A stretch of 30,498 nucleotides of DNA from Oscillospiraceae bacterium (lineage in GTDB: Bacteria > Bacillota > Clostridia > Oscillospirales > Oscillospiraceae): positions 1 to 30,498 of the forward strand of contig JAHHRS010000020.1 of the NCBI GenBank assembly GCA_020025675.1, read 5' to 3'. Under the pieces are notes generated by a model. The model saw only the letters and a program-made list of their open reading frames with translations. It was not told where the DNA came from and did not search any database. Of this stretch, positions 15,654-23,104 are shown one piece after another. How positions within the stretch are numbered: position 1 is the stretch's first letter; each line of letters begins with the position of its first letter. The translations under genes were made by a program, and so were the position numbers.

Positions 15654-16340
15654 TCAGTTATCCAAATCTATGTAACCGCCGCACTCTACGGTGGGAATCT
15701 CAGTGTCACCGTACTTGCCGCCGAAGTGCCATTCTACCTGCAACAGCATATCGTCATCAACATCAACGGTAAACACATGTTCAGCCAGAAGGGTGGATAT
15801 TTTATCTTTACCGTCGTAATCAACGGCGGGAGCGTCCAGAGAAACGTACTGCCCCCCAAGGCTCATCTGAACAGACTTCTTGCTTTCGGCGAGCTGAAGG
15901 CTGTATGACTCAAGATATAAGCTTACCTTTACCTCTGCCTGAGAATTGCCCTTGGACTGGGCACTCCAGTCGGCTCTGATGTTAATAAGAGCACCGGTAT
16001 CGGACTTAAATGAGCCGGAACCTAAATCAGCAGGGAGCTGAGGAGCAGGTGTGGGTGTAGGTGTGGGTGTAGGTGTGGGTGTAGGCGTAGGTGTAGGCGT
16101 AGGTGAGGGGGTAGGTGCCGGCGTTGGAGACGGAGAGGGTTTTGGTTCGGGAGTTTTTACGGGTGCAGTTTCAATAACGGGAGTATCAGGTGTATCCTCC
16201 GAGTCAACAATAATAATGTCTGTGGGTTCGTCTTTGTCTATATCGTCGGTCCTGTCCTTTCCTGCAAGAAAAGTAAATATAACAGCGGCGATGAGCATCA
16301 GAACTATTACAATGAGGACGCCTGTTGTCTTTTTATTCAT
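15654..16340 (-). CDS. Membrane-anchored protein with Thr-Pro repeat linker, function unknown
   Basis: A 228-residue protein in three parts. Residues 1-7 are basic and 8-26 form one hydrophobic span (GVLIVIVLMLIAAVIFTFLA), a signal anchor that should leave the rest outside the cell. Residues about 30-100 are acidic and then turn into a long Thr-Pro repeat, typical of a wall-spanning or glycosylated stalk. Residues about 105-228 are a probable beta-rich domain with alternating polar and hydrophobic residues (VKVSLYLESYSLQL, FTVDVDDDMLLQVEWHF). I do not recognise this domain. AAGGAG precedes the ATG. Co-transcription with nth may be accidental. Confidence 0.85.
   Translation of the reverse strand: MNKKTTGVLIVIVLMLIAAVIFTFLAGKDRTDDIDKDEPTDIIIVDSEDTPDTPVIETAPVKTPEPKPSPSPTPAPTPSPTPTPTPTPTPTPTPTPTPAPQLPADLGSGSFKSDTGALINIRADWSAQSKGNSQAEVKVSLYLESYSLQLAESKKSVQMSLGGQYVSLDAPAVDYDGKDKISTLLAEHVFTVDVDDDMLLQVEWHFGGKYGDTEIPTVECGGYIDLDN
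16048..16107. repeat. 12-bp tandem repeat coding for Thr-Pro
   Basis: Five tandem 12-base units; the first three are identical (GGTGTGGGTGTA on the plus strand) and the other two differ by C or A substitutions. They encode the (TP)n stalk of the membrane-anchored protein. As the unit is a multiple of three, copy-number changes would lengthen or shorten the stalk without breaking the frame. Confidence 0.9.
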
Positions 16341-16369
16341 TATGAGTCTCCTTTCTTTTTCTCAAGAGC

Positions 16370-16398
16370 ATTATAAACTATGCAGGCTGCTCTGTCCA
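16370..16398 (-). promoter_or_regulatory. Promoter of the stalk protein-nth operon
   Basis: The minus strand has TGGACA (16398-16393), a 17-base spacer and a perfect TATAAT (16375-16370). The leader is about 20 bases. Confidence 0.8.
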
Positions 16399-16444
16399 TA
16401 AAGGAAGAGATAATTTAATAATAGTTAAGAAATGCAAAATATAG

Positions 16445-16476
16445 AAAAAAGACCGGCTCAGCTTAATCTGAGCCGG
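16445..16476 (-). terminator. Terminator after rplA
   Basis: On the minus strand CCGGCTCAG pairs with CTGAGCCGG around a 6-nt loop, followed by TC and six T. It ends the ribosomal transcript right after L1, so rplJ and rplL are not in this operon. Confidence 0.95.
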
Positions 16477-16502
16477 AACTTTTAACTTTTCAGAGATTTA
16501 AA

Positions 16503-17195
16503 TCAGACCTGCTTCTGAGCGTTGATTTTGATACCGGGGCCCATGGTGGCAGCGGTGACGCAGGACTTAATGTACTGACCCTTGGAAGCAGCGGGCTTTG
16601 CCTTGTTGATAGCACCGATGAGAGCAGTGTAGTTCTCAACCAGCTTATCAGCACCAAAGCTAACCTTGCCGATGGGGCAGTGAATGATGTTGGTCTTATC
16701 CAGACGGTACTCGACTTTACCGGCTTTAGCCTCGGAAATAGCCTGAGTTACGTTGGGGGTGACGGTACCGGCCTTGGGAGAAGGCATTAAGCCCTTAGGA
16801 CCGAGAACCTTACCGAGACGACCCACAGTACCCATCATATCGGGGCTGGCAATAACGGTGTCAAACTCGAACCAGTTCTCTTTCTGAATTTTCTCTACGT
16901 ACTCCATACCGCCTGCAAAGTCTGCGCCGGCTGCGAGAGCCTCGTCAACCTTTTCGGGCTTGCAGAAGCAGAGAACGCGGACGGACTTACCTGTGCCGTG
17001 AGGGAGAACGATAGCACCACGAACCTGCTGATCAGCGTGGCGGCCATCAACGCCCAATTTTACATGGAGCTCAACGGTTTCGTCAAACTTAGCCTTGCTG
17101 GTGCTTACAACCAGGTTAAAAGCTTCCTGGGGTTCATAGAGTGTCTGTTTGTCAATGAGCTTTGCGCTCTCTTTATAATTTTTACCTCTAAACAA
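16503..17195 (-). CDS. rplA: 50S ribosomal protein L1
   Basis: Large-subunit protein of the L1 stalk, 230 residues, the normal length. It starts MFRGKNYKESAKLIDKQTLY and contains LPHGTGKSVRVLCFCKPEK and the L1 signature around GRLGKVLGPKGLMPSPKAGT. L1 can also repress its own operon by binding mRNA. TTAGGAGG precedes the ATG. It is the last gene of rpmG-secE-nusG-rplK-rplA and is followed by a terminator instead of rplJ-rplL. Confidence 0.97.
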   Translation of the reverse strand: MFRGKNYKESAKLIDKQTLYEPQEAFNLVVSTSKAKFDETVELHVKLGVDGRHADQQVRGAIVLPHGTGKSVRVLCFCKPEKVDEALAAGADFAGGMEYVEKIQKENWFEFDTVIASPDMMGTVGRLGKVLGPKGLMPSPKAGTVTPNVTQAISEAKAGKVEYRLDKTNIIHCPIGKVSFGADKLVENYTALIGAINKAKPAASKGQYIKSCVTAATMGPGIKINAQKQV

Positions 17196-17251
17196 TTTGT
17201 TTTCCTCCTAATAATGTGGTTGAGTCGGATGAATTAATCCTCCCACGTTAA

Positions 17252-17265
17252 CGGGGATATCCCCG
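17252..17265. repeat. Perfect 14-bp palindrome between rplK and rplA
   Basis: CGGGGATATCCCCG sits 9 bases after the rplK stop. It could fold as a short hairpin or serve as a protein-binding site. Whether it belongs to L1 autoregulation cannot be told from sequence. Confidence 0.5.
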
Positions 17266-17274
17266 CACGAGGAC

Positions 17275-17700
17275 TTAGTCCCCTACGACAACGCCCATGG
17301 AGCGGCAGGTGCCGGCGACCATCTTAATGGCGGCGTCGATGTCGCTGCAGTTGAGGTCGGGCATCTTCTGCTCGGCTATCTTGCGAACGTCTTCTTTGCT
17401 TATTGTGGCGACCTTATCCTTCTGGGGGACGCCGGAGCCGGACTCTATACCGCAGGCCTTCTTAATGAGAAGGGAGGCAGGGGGAGTCTTGGTAATGAAG
17501 GTAAAGCTACGGTCGGAGTACACAGTGATAACAACAGGAATCATGAGACCCATGTCGTTCTTGGTGCGCTCGTTAAAGTCTTTAGTAAACTGACCGATAT
17601 TTACGCCGTACTGACCCAGAGCGGGGCCGACGGGGGGTGCCGGAGTTGCCTTGCCGGCAGGAACCTGGAATCTTACGTATCCAACTACTTTCTGTGCCAT
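17275..17700 (-). CDS. rplK: 50S ribosomal protein L11
   Basis: Large-subunit protein at the GTPase-associated centre, 141 residues, the standard length. It begins MAQKVVGYVRFQVPAGKATP and has the conserved PPVGPALGQYGVNI and TKTPPASLLIKKACG segments. The C-terminal rRNA-binding part ends in AGTCRSMGVVV. AAGAGGTG precedes the ATG. It follows nusG by 19 bases. Confidence 0.97.
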   Translation of the reverse strand: MAQKVVGYVRFQVPAGKATPAPPVGPALGQYGVNIGQFTKDFNERTKNDMGLMIPVVITVYSDRSFTFITKTPPASLLIKKACGIESGSGVPQKDKVATISKEDVRKIAEQKMPDLNCSDIDAAIKMVAGTCRSMGVVVGD

Positions 17701-17719
17701 TTACAGCACCTCTTTCTTA

Positions 17720-18244
17720 TTATTCTTTAATAACATCGACCTGATCCAGCTCCAAATCAACCGGAGTCTCACGGCCGAACATGGAAACAACAACGCGAAC
17801 CCTGTTTTTATCGGGCTCAAGCTCGTCCACAACGCCGATAAATCCGGCGAGAGGACCGTCGTTTACCATAACATTGTCACCAAGCTGATAGCCGATGACA
17901 ACTTCCCTGTGCTCAACGCCCAGGTCTAAAATTTCCTGCTCTGTAAGGGGAATAGCCTTGCCGTCTACGCCTACAAAGCCGGTAGCACCGCGAACATTGT
18001 GGATCAAGTGCCAGCTGTCGTCTGTCAAAATCATTTTGACCAGTACATAGCCGGGGAATACCTTCCGCTCAACGGTTTTTTCTCCGGAGTCGGTGTATTC
18101 GGTGACCGTTTCCATAGGAATTTTCACGTCTTTAATCAGATCCGTCATTCTGCGGTTTTCTGCCGCCTTCATTATCGCGGCAGATACAGCGTTTTCATAG
18201 CCTGAATAGGTATGAACAACGTACCATTTCGCGTCTTCAGCCAT
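17720..18244 (-). CDS. nusG: Transcription termination/antitermination protein NusG
   Basis: RNA polymerase-associated elongation factor, 174 residues. The NGN domain starts AKWYVVHTYSGYENAV and includes VFPGYVLVKM. The KOW domain begins near YQLGDNVMVNDGPLAGFIGV. The ATG at 18244 is chosen. An in-frame TTG at 18253 overlaps the secE stop but has its AGG directly against it, while the ATG gives the common MAEDAKWYVVHT start. It follows secE by 5 bases. Confidence 0.96.
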   Translation of the reverse strand: MAEDAKWYVVHTYSGYENAVSAAIMKAAENRRMTDLIKDVKIPMETVTEYTDSGEKTVERKVFPGYVLVKMILTDDSWHLIHNVRGATGFVGVDGKAIPLTEQEILDLGVEHREVVIGYQLGDNVMVNDGPLAGFIGVVDELEPDKNRVRVVVSMFGRETPVDLELDQVDVIKE

Positions 18245-18249
18245 ATCGC

Positions 18250-18522
18250 TCAACCTGCAATTGTAAAGAGCAGCTTAATGAGCATCTGCGCCAGTTCGTC
18301 GAAGCCCCAGAGCACAACTGCTGAAACCAGCATAACACCTACGGAAATGAGGGTGTTTTTGCCCAGAGTTTTGGGAGCGGGCCAGATGACCTTCTTGAGT
18401 TCGCTCTTCATTTCACGGAACCACTTGCCGATTCTCTTAAAGAAGCCCAGCTTGGTGTTTTCCTTCTTGACGGCGGTAACAGCTTTGGTAGGAGCAGCAT
18501 TGGTTTTCTTTTCTTCAGCCAT
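18250..18522 (-). CDS. secE: Preprotein translocase subunit SecE
   Basis: Small membrane subunit of the SecYEG channel, 90 residues. A charged N-terminus (about 1-30) leads into FFKRIGKWFREMKSELKKVIWPAPKT, the conserved amphipathic helix, and one membrane span at about 62-85. The ATG at 18522 has AAAGGATG 7-10 bases upstream; a TTG six codons earlier lacks a site. It is encoded between rpmG and nusG as in most Firmicutes, though no tRNA gene is interspersed. Confidence 0.95.
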   Translation of the reverse strand: MAEEKKTNAAPTKAVTAVKKENTKLGFFKRIGKWFREMKSELKKVIWPAPKTLGKNTLISVGVMLVSAVVLWGFDELAQMLIKLLFTIAG

Positions 18523-18543
18523 TTTCACGCATCCTTTCAAAAC

Positions 18544-18705
18544 TTACTTGGTTTCAACGTGCTTAGTGTGCTTTCTGCAGAAGGGGCAATATTTCATGCG
18601 CTCCAAACGATCAGAAGTGTTCTTCTTGTTCTTGACCGTGTTGTAGTTCCTCTGCTTGCATTCTTCGCATCTGAGTGTGATTTTAACTCTTGCGCCTGCA
18701 GCCAT
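18544..18705 (-). CDS. rpmG: 50S ribosomal protein L33
   Basis: Ribosomal protein of 53 residues including MAAGARVKITLRCEECKQRN and CPFCRKHTKH, so both zinc-binding CxxC pairs are present. The ATG at 18705 has GGAGGTG 8 bases upstream. The frame stays open 16 codons further, but without a ribosome site. It is the first gene of the secE-nusG-rplK-rplA operon. Confidence 0.96.
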   Translation of the reverse strand: MAAGARVKITLRCEECKQRNYNTVKNKKNTSDRLERMKYCPFCRKHTKHVETK

Positions 18706-18731
18706 TCTTTCGGCACCTCCTATTTTATTTA

Positions 18732-18774
18732 CCCGATGAGAAACATCAGGCATTGCCTCCCTGCGTGAACGCAG
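18732..18774 (-). other. Structured leader of the rpmG operon
   Basis: The mRNA leader from about 18829 to 18706 folds two short hairpins: CTGCG/CGCAG around TTCA (18774-18761), and CCTGATG/CATCGGG around TTTCT (18750-18732) with one U-G pair. A palindromic AGGCATTGCCT joins them. The ribosome site lies just downstream. A regulatory role is possible but not shown. Confidence 0.5.
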
Positions 18775-18835
18775 AGTATTTTGTGTGCGGAAAAATGCGC
18801 AACAAAACTAACCTCTCGTCCGACAGGTAATGTAT

Positions 18836-18864
18836 ACTATACCACAGCGAAAGCCGGCGGTCAA
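18836..18864 (-). promoter_or_regulatory. Promoter of the rpmG-rplA operon
   Basis: The minus strand has TTGACC (18864-18859), a 17-base spacer and TATAGT (18841-18836), each one base from consensus. It leaves a leader of about 125 bases. Confidence 0.85.
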
Positions 18865-18884
18865 CTGTTTTTTGTTGATATTTG

Positions 18885-18908
18885 AAGTAAAACAGGCTTG
18901 TTTTACTT
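18885..18908. repeat. Perfect 10-bp inverted repeat upstream of folC
   Basis: AAGTAAAACA, loop GGCT, then TGTTTTACTT. Its right end overlaps the first two bases of the proposed folC -35, and it lies between the divergent rpmG and folC promoters. There is no T run, so an operator fits better than a terminator. Confidence 0.65.
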
Positions 18909-18935
18909 GCAGAGCAGTGAAAAAAATGTTATATT
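18907..18935 (+). promoter_or_regulatory. Likely promoter of folC-ruvX-mscS
   Basis: TTGCAG, a 17-base spacer and TATATT at 18930-18935. The -35 is weak and the -10 is one base off consensus. A start here gives a leader of about 25 bases. Confidence 0.5.
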
Positions 18936-18965
18936 TTGTACATATGAATATTGTGAGGTAGTAAG

Positions 18966-20234
18966 ATGAACTATATAGAAGCTATGAACTATATTAACAC
19001 TGCAAAAAATTCGGGTCATGAGCCCGGACTTTTAAGAATAAAAAAGCTTTTGGAGAAGTTGGGAGACCCTCAGAAAGGGCTAAAATTTGTACACATTGCA
19101 GGTACCAACGGCAAAGGCAGCTGTGCCGCTATGGCCGCATCTGTTATGAAAACTGCCGGATATAAAACCGGTCTTTTTACCTCCCCTTATCTTCACAGTT
19201 TTAACGAGCGTATGCGTATTAACGGCAAAATCATAGAAAATGATGCGCTTACAGAGCTTGTGCAGCGGGTAAAGGCAGCCGCTGATACTATGGAATCATG
19301 CCCCGGCTCTTTTGAATTGACAACGGCTGCTGCCCTCTTGTGGTTTGCGGAGGAGAAGTGCGATATTGTTGTATTGGAAGTGGGCCTTGGCGGTCGCTTT
19401 GACGCAACAAATATTATAGATAAACCGGAAGCTGCAGTTATAATGAACATCGGCCTTGACCACTGCGCTATCCTCGGCGATACTGTGGAAAAAATAGCGG
19501 CGGAAAAAGCCGGAATAATAAAGGAAGGCTGCCCCTGCGTTTTATATCAGCAGACTCCGTCAGTGACCGAAGTTATAGAAAATGTGTGTAAGGAAAAACA
19601 TTCTCAGCTTCATATATGCGATTTCTCTAAAATAGAATTAGAGTTTGACAGTCTTTACGGACAGAGTTTTGCCTATAAAGGCAATGCCTATGCTCTTCCC
19701 CTGCTGGGTGAAAATCAGAGAAAGAACAGCGCAGTTGTGATTGAGCTTGCGGAAGTGCTGAGAGAAAAAGGCTGGAATATCCCGCAGGAGGATCTGGAAC
19801 ACGGAATTTATGCTGTAATCTGGCCTGCCCGCTTTGAGCTTGTAAAGGACGAGCCGCTGTTTGTGGTGGACGGAGGCCATAATCCCCAGTGCGCCCGGAC
19901 TGTTGTTGATAATCTGGGAAAATACTTCGGCAACTATCACCACATTATGCTGGTGGGACTTATGGCAGATAAGGACTACGAGAGCGTAATGAAGATTTTA
20001 AATCTGACTGCAGATAAATTTGTCTGTGTCTCCTTTGACAGCGAAAGAGCTCTCGAAGCTGAAAAACTGGCTGAAATTGCGGAAAAGTTCGGAAAACCCG
20101 TCAAAGTTTTCAACAATGTGAAGGACGGTGTAGGCGCTGCACTGGACTGGGCGGACAGTAAAGAGGATATGATTTGCGCTGTGGGCTCTCTGTACCTGGC
20201 CGGTGAGGTACGGGAATGCTTTGATTTACGTTGA
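18966..20234 (+). CDS. folC: Folylpolyglutamate synthase/dihydrofolate synthase
   Basis: Mur-ligase-family enzyme that adds glutamate to dihydropteroate or folates, 422 residues, the expected length. The ATP loop is HIAGTNGKGSCAAM with GTNGKGS at 46-52. The folate-binding SPYLHSFNERMRING follows at about 76-90. The central domain has LEVGLGGRFDATN, with GLDH further on, and the C-terminal domain has FVVDGGHNPQ. GAGGTAG lies about 9 bases before the ATG. It leads the operon with ruvX and mscS. Confidence 0.96.
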   Translation: MNYIEAMNYINTAKNSGHEPGLLRIKKLLEKLGDPQKGLKFVHIAGTNGKGSCAAMAASVMKTAGYKTGLFTSPYLHSFNERMRINGKIIENDALTELVQRVKAAADTMESCPGSFELTTAAALLWFAEEKCDIVVLEVGLGGRFDATNIIDKPEAAVIMNIGLDHCAILGDTVEKIAAEKAGIIKEGCPCVLYQQTPSVTEVIENVCKEKHSQLHICDFSKIELEFDSLYGQSFAYKGNAYALPLLGENQRKNSAVVIELAEVLREKGWNIPQEDLEHGIYAVIWPARFELVKDEPLFVVDGGHNPQCARTVVDNLGKYFGNYHHIMLVGLMADKDYESVMKILNLTADKFVCVSFDSERALEAEKLAEIAEKFGKPVKVFNNVKDGVGAALDWADSKEDMICAVGSLYLAGEVRECFDLR

Positions 20235-20251
20235 ACCGATAAGGAGAATTT

Positions 20252-20659
20252 ATGCGTATAATGGCAATAGATTACGGTGACGCCAGAATCGGCCTTGCCG
20301 TTTCGGATATGCTTGGAATGCTGTGCGGTGAAGCATGGACAATGGAAGAATGGAACATGGAGAGAGCCTCTAAACGAATAGCTGAGGAGGCAAAATTGCG
20401 GGATGTAGGCACGCTGGTGCTGGGTCTTCCAAAAAACATGGATGGAACGGAAGGGCCGAGAGCAGAAAAAAGTCGAAAATTTAAAGAAATGCTCACCATT
20501 GACAGCGGACTTCCCGTTATACTGTGGGATGAGCGCAGAAGCAGCATAGAGGCTCATGCCATTCTCCACGCTGTGGGAAAGAAAGAAAAGTCCCACAGAA
20601 AAAGTGTTGATGCGGTGGCGGCAAGCATTATTCTAGAGGGCTATCTGGGCAGTTTATAA
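20252..20659 (+). CDS. ruvX: Putative pre-16S rRNA nuclease / Holliday junction resolvase-like protein
   Basis: YqgF-family RNase H-fold protein of 135 residues, the family length. It begins MRIMAIDYGDARIGLAVSD with the first catalytic aspartate D7. The second site is in WDERRSS (E94) and the third in VDAVAAS (D120). Members process the 5' end of 16S rRNA in E. coli and resemble RuvC. AAGGAG precedes the ATG, 17 bases after the folC stop. Confidence 0.94.
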   Translation: MRIMAIDYGDARIGLAVSDMLGMLCGEAWTMEEWNMERASKRIAEEAKLRDVGTLVLGLPKNMDGTEGPRAEKSRKFKEMLTIDSGLPVILWDERRSSIEAHAILHAVGKKEKSHRKSVDAVAASIILEGYLGSL

Positions 20660-20677
20660 AAATTAAGAGGTAAAAAG

Positions 20678-21499
20678 ATGACTGAGCCGAATTTGTTGGA
20701 TTCTTTTACAAAAATTTCTGTGGGTACCATTACTTTAAACACGTTGATCCCTGCGGTTTTAACCTTTTTAGTATGCCTCCTTGCGATGCGGGTAATTTCC
20801 AAGCTTACAGGAAAACTTTTGGATAAATCCAAAAAGATAGACGGCACATTACAGGGCTTTATCCGTTCGTCAATAAAAATCGGAATGTGGTTTATAACCG
20901 CAATGATAGTAGCGGATTCCCTTGGAATACCCATGACTTCTGTGGTTGCACTGGTGTCGGTAGCAGGTCTTGCTTTATCCCTTTCCATACAGAAGATAAT
21001 GGCAAACCTTTTTTCGGGGATTACGCTGCTGGTTACAAAGCCATTTGTGGCGGATGACTATGTGACGGTTGCGGGAAAGAGCGGAAAGATAAAGACTGTG
21101 GGCCTTTTCTACACCCTTATGGACAGTCCGGATAATACTGTTATCAGCATACCAAACTCCGATGTAACGGCTTCGGCTATTATAAATTTCAGTGCCGAAC
21201 CACTGCGTCGTGTGGATATGATTTTTTCCGCATCCTATGACGATAAAACAGAGGACGTGAAAAATGCTATTTTGAGTGTGGCATTGGAGGATGACAGGAT
21301 ACTTGAAGATCCTGAACCCTTTGTGGCCCTAATGGAGTATAAATCCAGCTCAATAGATTATGTGGCAAGACTATGGGTTCAAAATTCCGATTATTGGGAT
21401 GTTTATTTCAGAATGAACGAGCGGGTTCGCGAGATTTTTGAAGAGCGTGGAATTCAGATGACCTACGAGCACATGAATGTGCATATTGTTGAAAAATAA
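20678..21499 (+). CDS. mscS: MscS-family mechanosensitive channel
   Basis: Small-conductance mechanosensitive channel of 273 residues that vents solutes on osmotic downshock. Three membrane segments are seen at about 16-40, 64-82 and the pore helix 87-118, which is rich in Ala, Gly and Ser (VVALVSVAGLALSLSIQKIM). The beta domain starts near FVADDYVTVAGKSGKI, and the NTVISIPNS stretch is typical of the family. The C-terminal part is the usual mixed domain. It is the last gene before a strong terminator. Confidence 0.94.
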   Translation: MTEPNLLDSFTKISVGTITLNTLIPAVLTFLVCLLAMRVISKLTGKLLDKSKKIDGTLQGFIRSSIKIGMWFITAMIVADSLGIPMTSVVALVSVAGLALSLSIQKIMANLFSGITLLVTKPFVADDYVTVAGKSGKIKTVGLFYTLMDSPDNTVISIPNSDVTASAIINFSAEPLRRVDMIFSASYDDKTEDVKNAILSVALEDDRILEDPEPFVALMEYKSSSIDYVARLWVQNSDYWDVYFRMNERVREIFEERGIQMTYEHMNVHIVEK

Positions 21500-21511
21500 A
21501 CCGCAAAAAAA

Positions 21512-21540
21512 CGGGCAGAATGTATCTGCCCGCTTTTTTT
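21512..21540 (+). terminator. Terminator after mscS
   Basis: CGGGCAGA pairs with TCTGCCCG around a 5-nt loop, followed by C and seven T. It closes the folC-ruvX-mscS transcript. Confidence 0.97.
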
Positions 21541-21915
21541 ATGAAAATTTGCTGATAAATGTTGATAACTTGTAGAGAATGTGGAAAACTTTTAAAATTT
21601 TCCAGATTTGAATAGAAAATTTTGTGCTAAAATTATAGTAATGAAAACTGCTGCTGAAAAAAATAAGTGTGACTTTAAGGGGTTGCTCTGAAATTTTTGC
21701 ACTACGGATTATTAAAAAATATTTTGATTAAATGACCAGTTGTTATTTTTATATGTAGAGCACAGCAGTCTGGAAAACAAATTCTGCCAAAAAGCACCTT
21801 GTACCAAGCTTTTTAACCTACTGAGATTTTTATCCTATATTAAATTTTCCCGTACAGCACATAATTATCAATGCGGCTATTGGCGTTAAAATTTGTGCGG
21901 AGGGAGATATTTGAA
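21541..21915. other. AT-rich 375-base stretch upstream of spoIVB
   Basis: I see no convincing gene. Near the left end two 9-mers, TGTTGATAA (21560-21568) and TGTGGAAAA (21580-21588), each differ by one base from the DnaA-box reverse complement TGTGGATAA. No clear housekeeping promoter for spoIVB is visible, as expected if it uses a forespore sigma factor, but I could not place a convincing sigma-F or sigma-G site either. The last 15-20 bases hold the spoIVB ribosome site. Confidence 0.5.
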
Positions 21916-22908
21916 ATGAAAAAAGCAGTGATAACAACGCTTTCCTGTCTTTTTCTGGCGTTTTCCATGGTTGCGCCGGCCTATGCTCGTGAGCTTGTGG
22001 CGGGTGGTCAGGCTGTGGGTATTGAAATCAATACGGAAGGAGTCATGGTTGCGGGCGTGGGTGAGGTACAGACGGACGAAGGGAGCTGCTGTCCGGCTGA
22101 GGAAGCAGGGCTTAAAGAGGGCGACCTGATAAAGGAGATAAACGGTAAGAAGCTTTCCGGCGCTGTGGAGCTTATCGACCTGGTATGTGAGGCGGGGGGC
22201 GAGCCGGTGCGGCTTAAAGTTTTGAGAGATGACCAGATAATGCGCTTTAACCTTAAGCCGGCCAAAACGGCGGAGGAGCAGTGGCGCCTTGGTATGTGGC
22301 TCCGTGACAGTATATCAGGGCTTGGCACAGTTACCTTTTACGATATGGAAACCGGAATATACGGAGCTCTGGGACACGGTATAAGCGATACTGCAACAGG
22401 CAAAGTAGTGCCCCTTCAGGAGGGTAGGATAAGTGATACCCAGATAGCAGGTGTTACAAAGGGCTCGGCGGGAGTTCCGGGAGAGCTTAACGGCTGTAAC
22501 GATGTTGGAAGGACAATAGGTACAGTGGAAAAAAACACAGCTCAGGGTATATACGGCAAAGCTGCTGCGCCCGAAGGGGGAAAACACTATACCACGGGAG
22601 ATATTGAAATAGGACCTGCCACAATTATTTCTACCGTTTCAGGCAGAGAGCCAAGAGAATATGCGGTGGAAATAAATAAGGTTTACAGGGATGCAGACGG
22701 AGAACGGGTAATGCTTACCGTAACCGACCCGGAGCTCTGCCACACCACCGGAGGCATAGTGCAGGGCATGTCAGGTTCACCTATAATTCAGAAAGGCAGA
22801 CTTGTGGGCGCTGTAACTCATGTGTTTGTAAATGACCCCAGAAAGGGCTACGGCATAAGCATACACGATATGCTTAAAACCGCAGGTATTGCAAGTGATG
22901 CGGCGTAA
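21916..22908 (+). CDS. spoIVB: SpoIVB stage IV sporulation serine peptidase
   Basis: Secreted S55-family peptidase made in the forespore, which in Bacillus cleaves SpoIVFA to release pro-sigma-K processing. It has 330 residues from the ATG at 21916, which has GGAGGGAG about 9 bases upstream; an earlier ATG at 21871 lacks a site. Residues 1-24 form a signal peptide ending in APAYA. A PDZ domain spans about 35-115. The catalytic triad reads H154 (LGHGISD), D271 (TDPELCHTTGG) and S286 (GMSGSPI). The Asp-Ser spacing of 15 equals that of B. subtilis. The closing stretch LVGAVTHVFVNDPRKGYG is a hallmark. Neither recN nor spo0A is adjacent, unlike the common arrangement. Confidence 0.95.
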   Translation: MKKAVITTLSCLFLAFSMVAPAYARELVAGGQAVGIEINTEGVMVAGVGEVQTDEGSCCPAEEAGLKEGDLIKEINGKKLSGAVELIDLVCEAGGEPVRLKVLRDDQIMRFNLKPAKTAEEQWRLGMWLRDSISGLGTVTFYDMETGIYGALGHGISDTATGKVVPLQEGRISDTQIAGVTKGSAGVPGELNGCNDVGRTIGTVEKNTAQGIYGKAAAPEGGKHYTTGDIEIGPATIISTVSGREPREYAVEINKVYRDADGERVMLTVTDPELCHTTGGIVQGMSGSPIIQKGRLVGAVTHVFVNDPRKGYGISIHDMLKTAGIASDAA

Positions 22909-22983
22909 GGAAAAATTAAAACGAAAAAAGGACTAAAACTGCACCCGATTTGTTTTACGGAATAAAAAAGACAATGACAAAAC

Positions 22984-23015
22984 GCCCCCTGATGTAAAAA
23001 AATACATCAGGGGGC
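22984..23015. terminator. Bidirectional terminator between spoIVB and ktrA
   Basis: GCCCCCTGATGTA pairs perfectly with TACATCAGGGGGC (13 bp) around an A6 loop. It ends the plus-strand spoIVB and the minus-strand ktrA transcripts. The T run is short on both sides, but the stem is very stable. Confidence 0.85.
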
Positions 23016-23104
23016 AATATTATTACAGCAAAAGTGCGGGGGGAAAAGCCGCAAAGGAGAAGTAAAATAAGTTTAGACAGCAGCTTATAAAAGGCTGTAA
23101 AAGC

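Noticed and set aside
16048..16107. Short regular repeats considered as a CRISPR array
   Set aside because: The 12-bp units are contiguous with no spacers and encode Thr-Pro within a gene.
21609..21640. TGAATA followed by an AATTATA-like element as a sigma-G promoter for spoIVB
   Set aside because: The -10 matches only about four of seven positions and lies nearly 300 bases upstream of the start. Too weak to claim.
21651..21701. 16-codon frame beginning ATGAAAACTGCTGCTGAA
   Set aside because: No ribosome site, no hydrophobic or toxin-like pattern, and very short.
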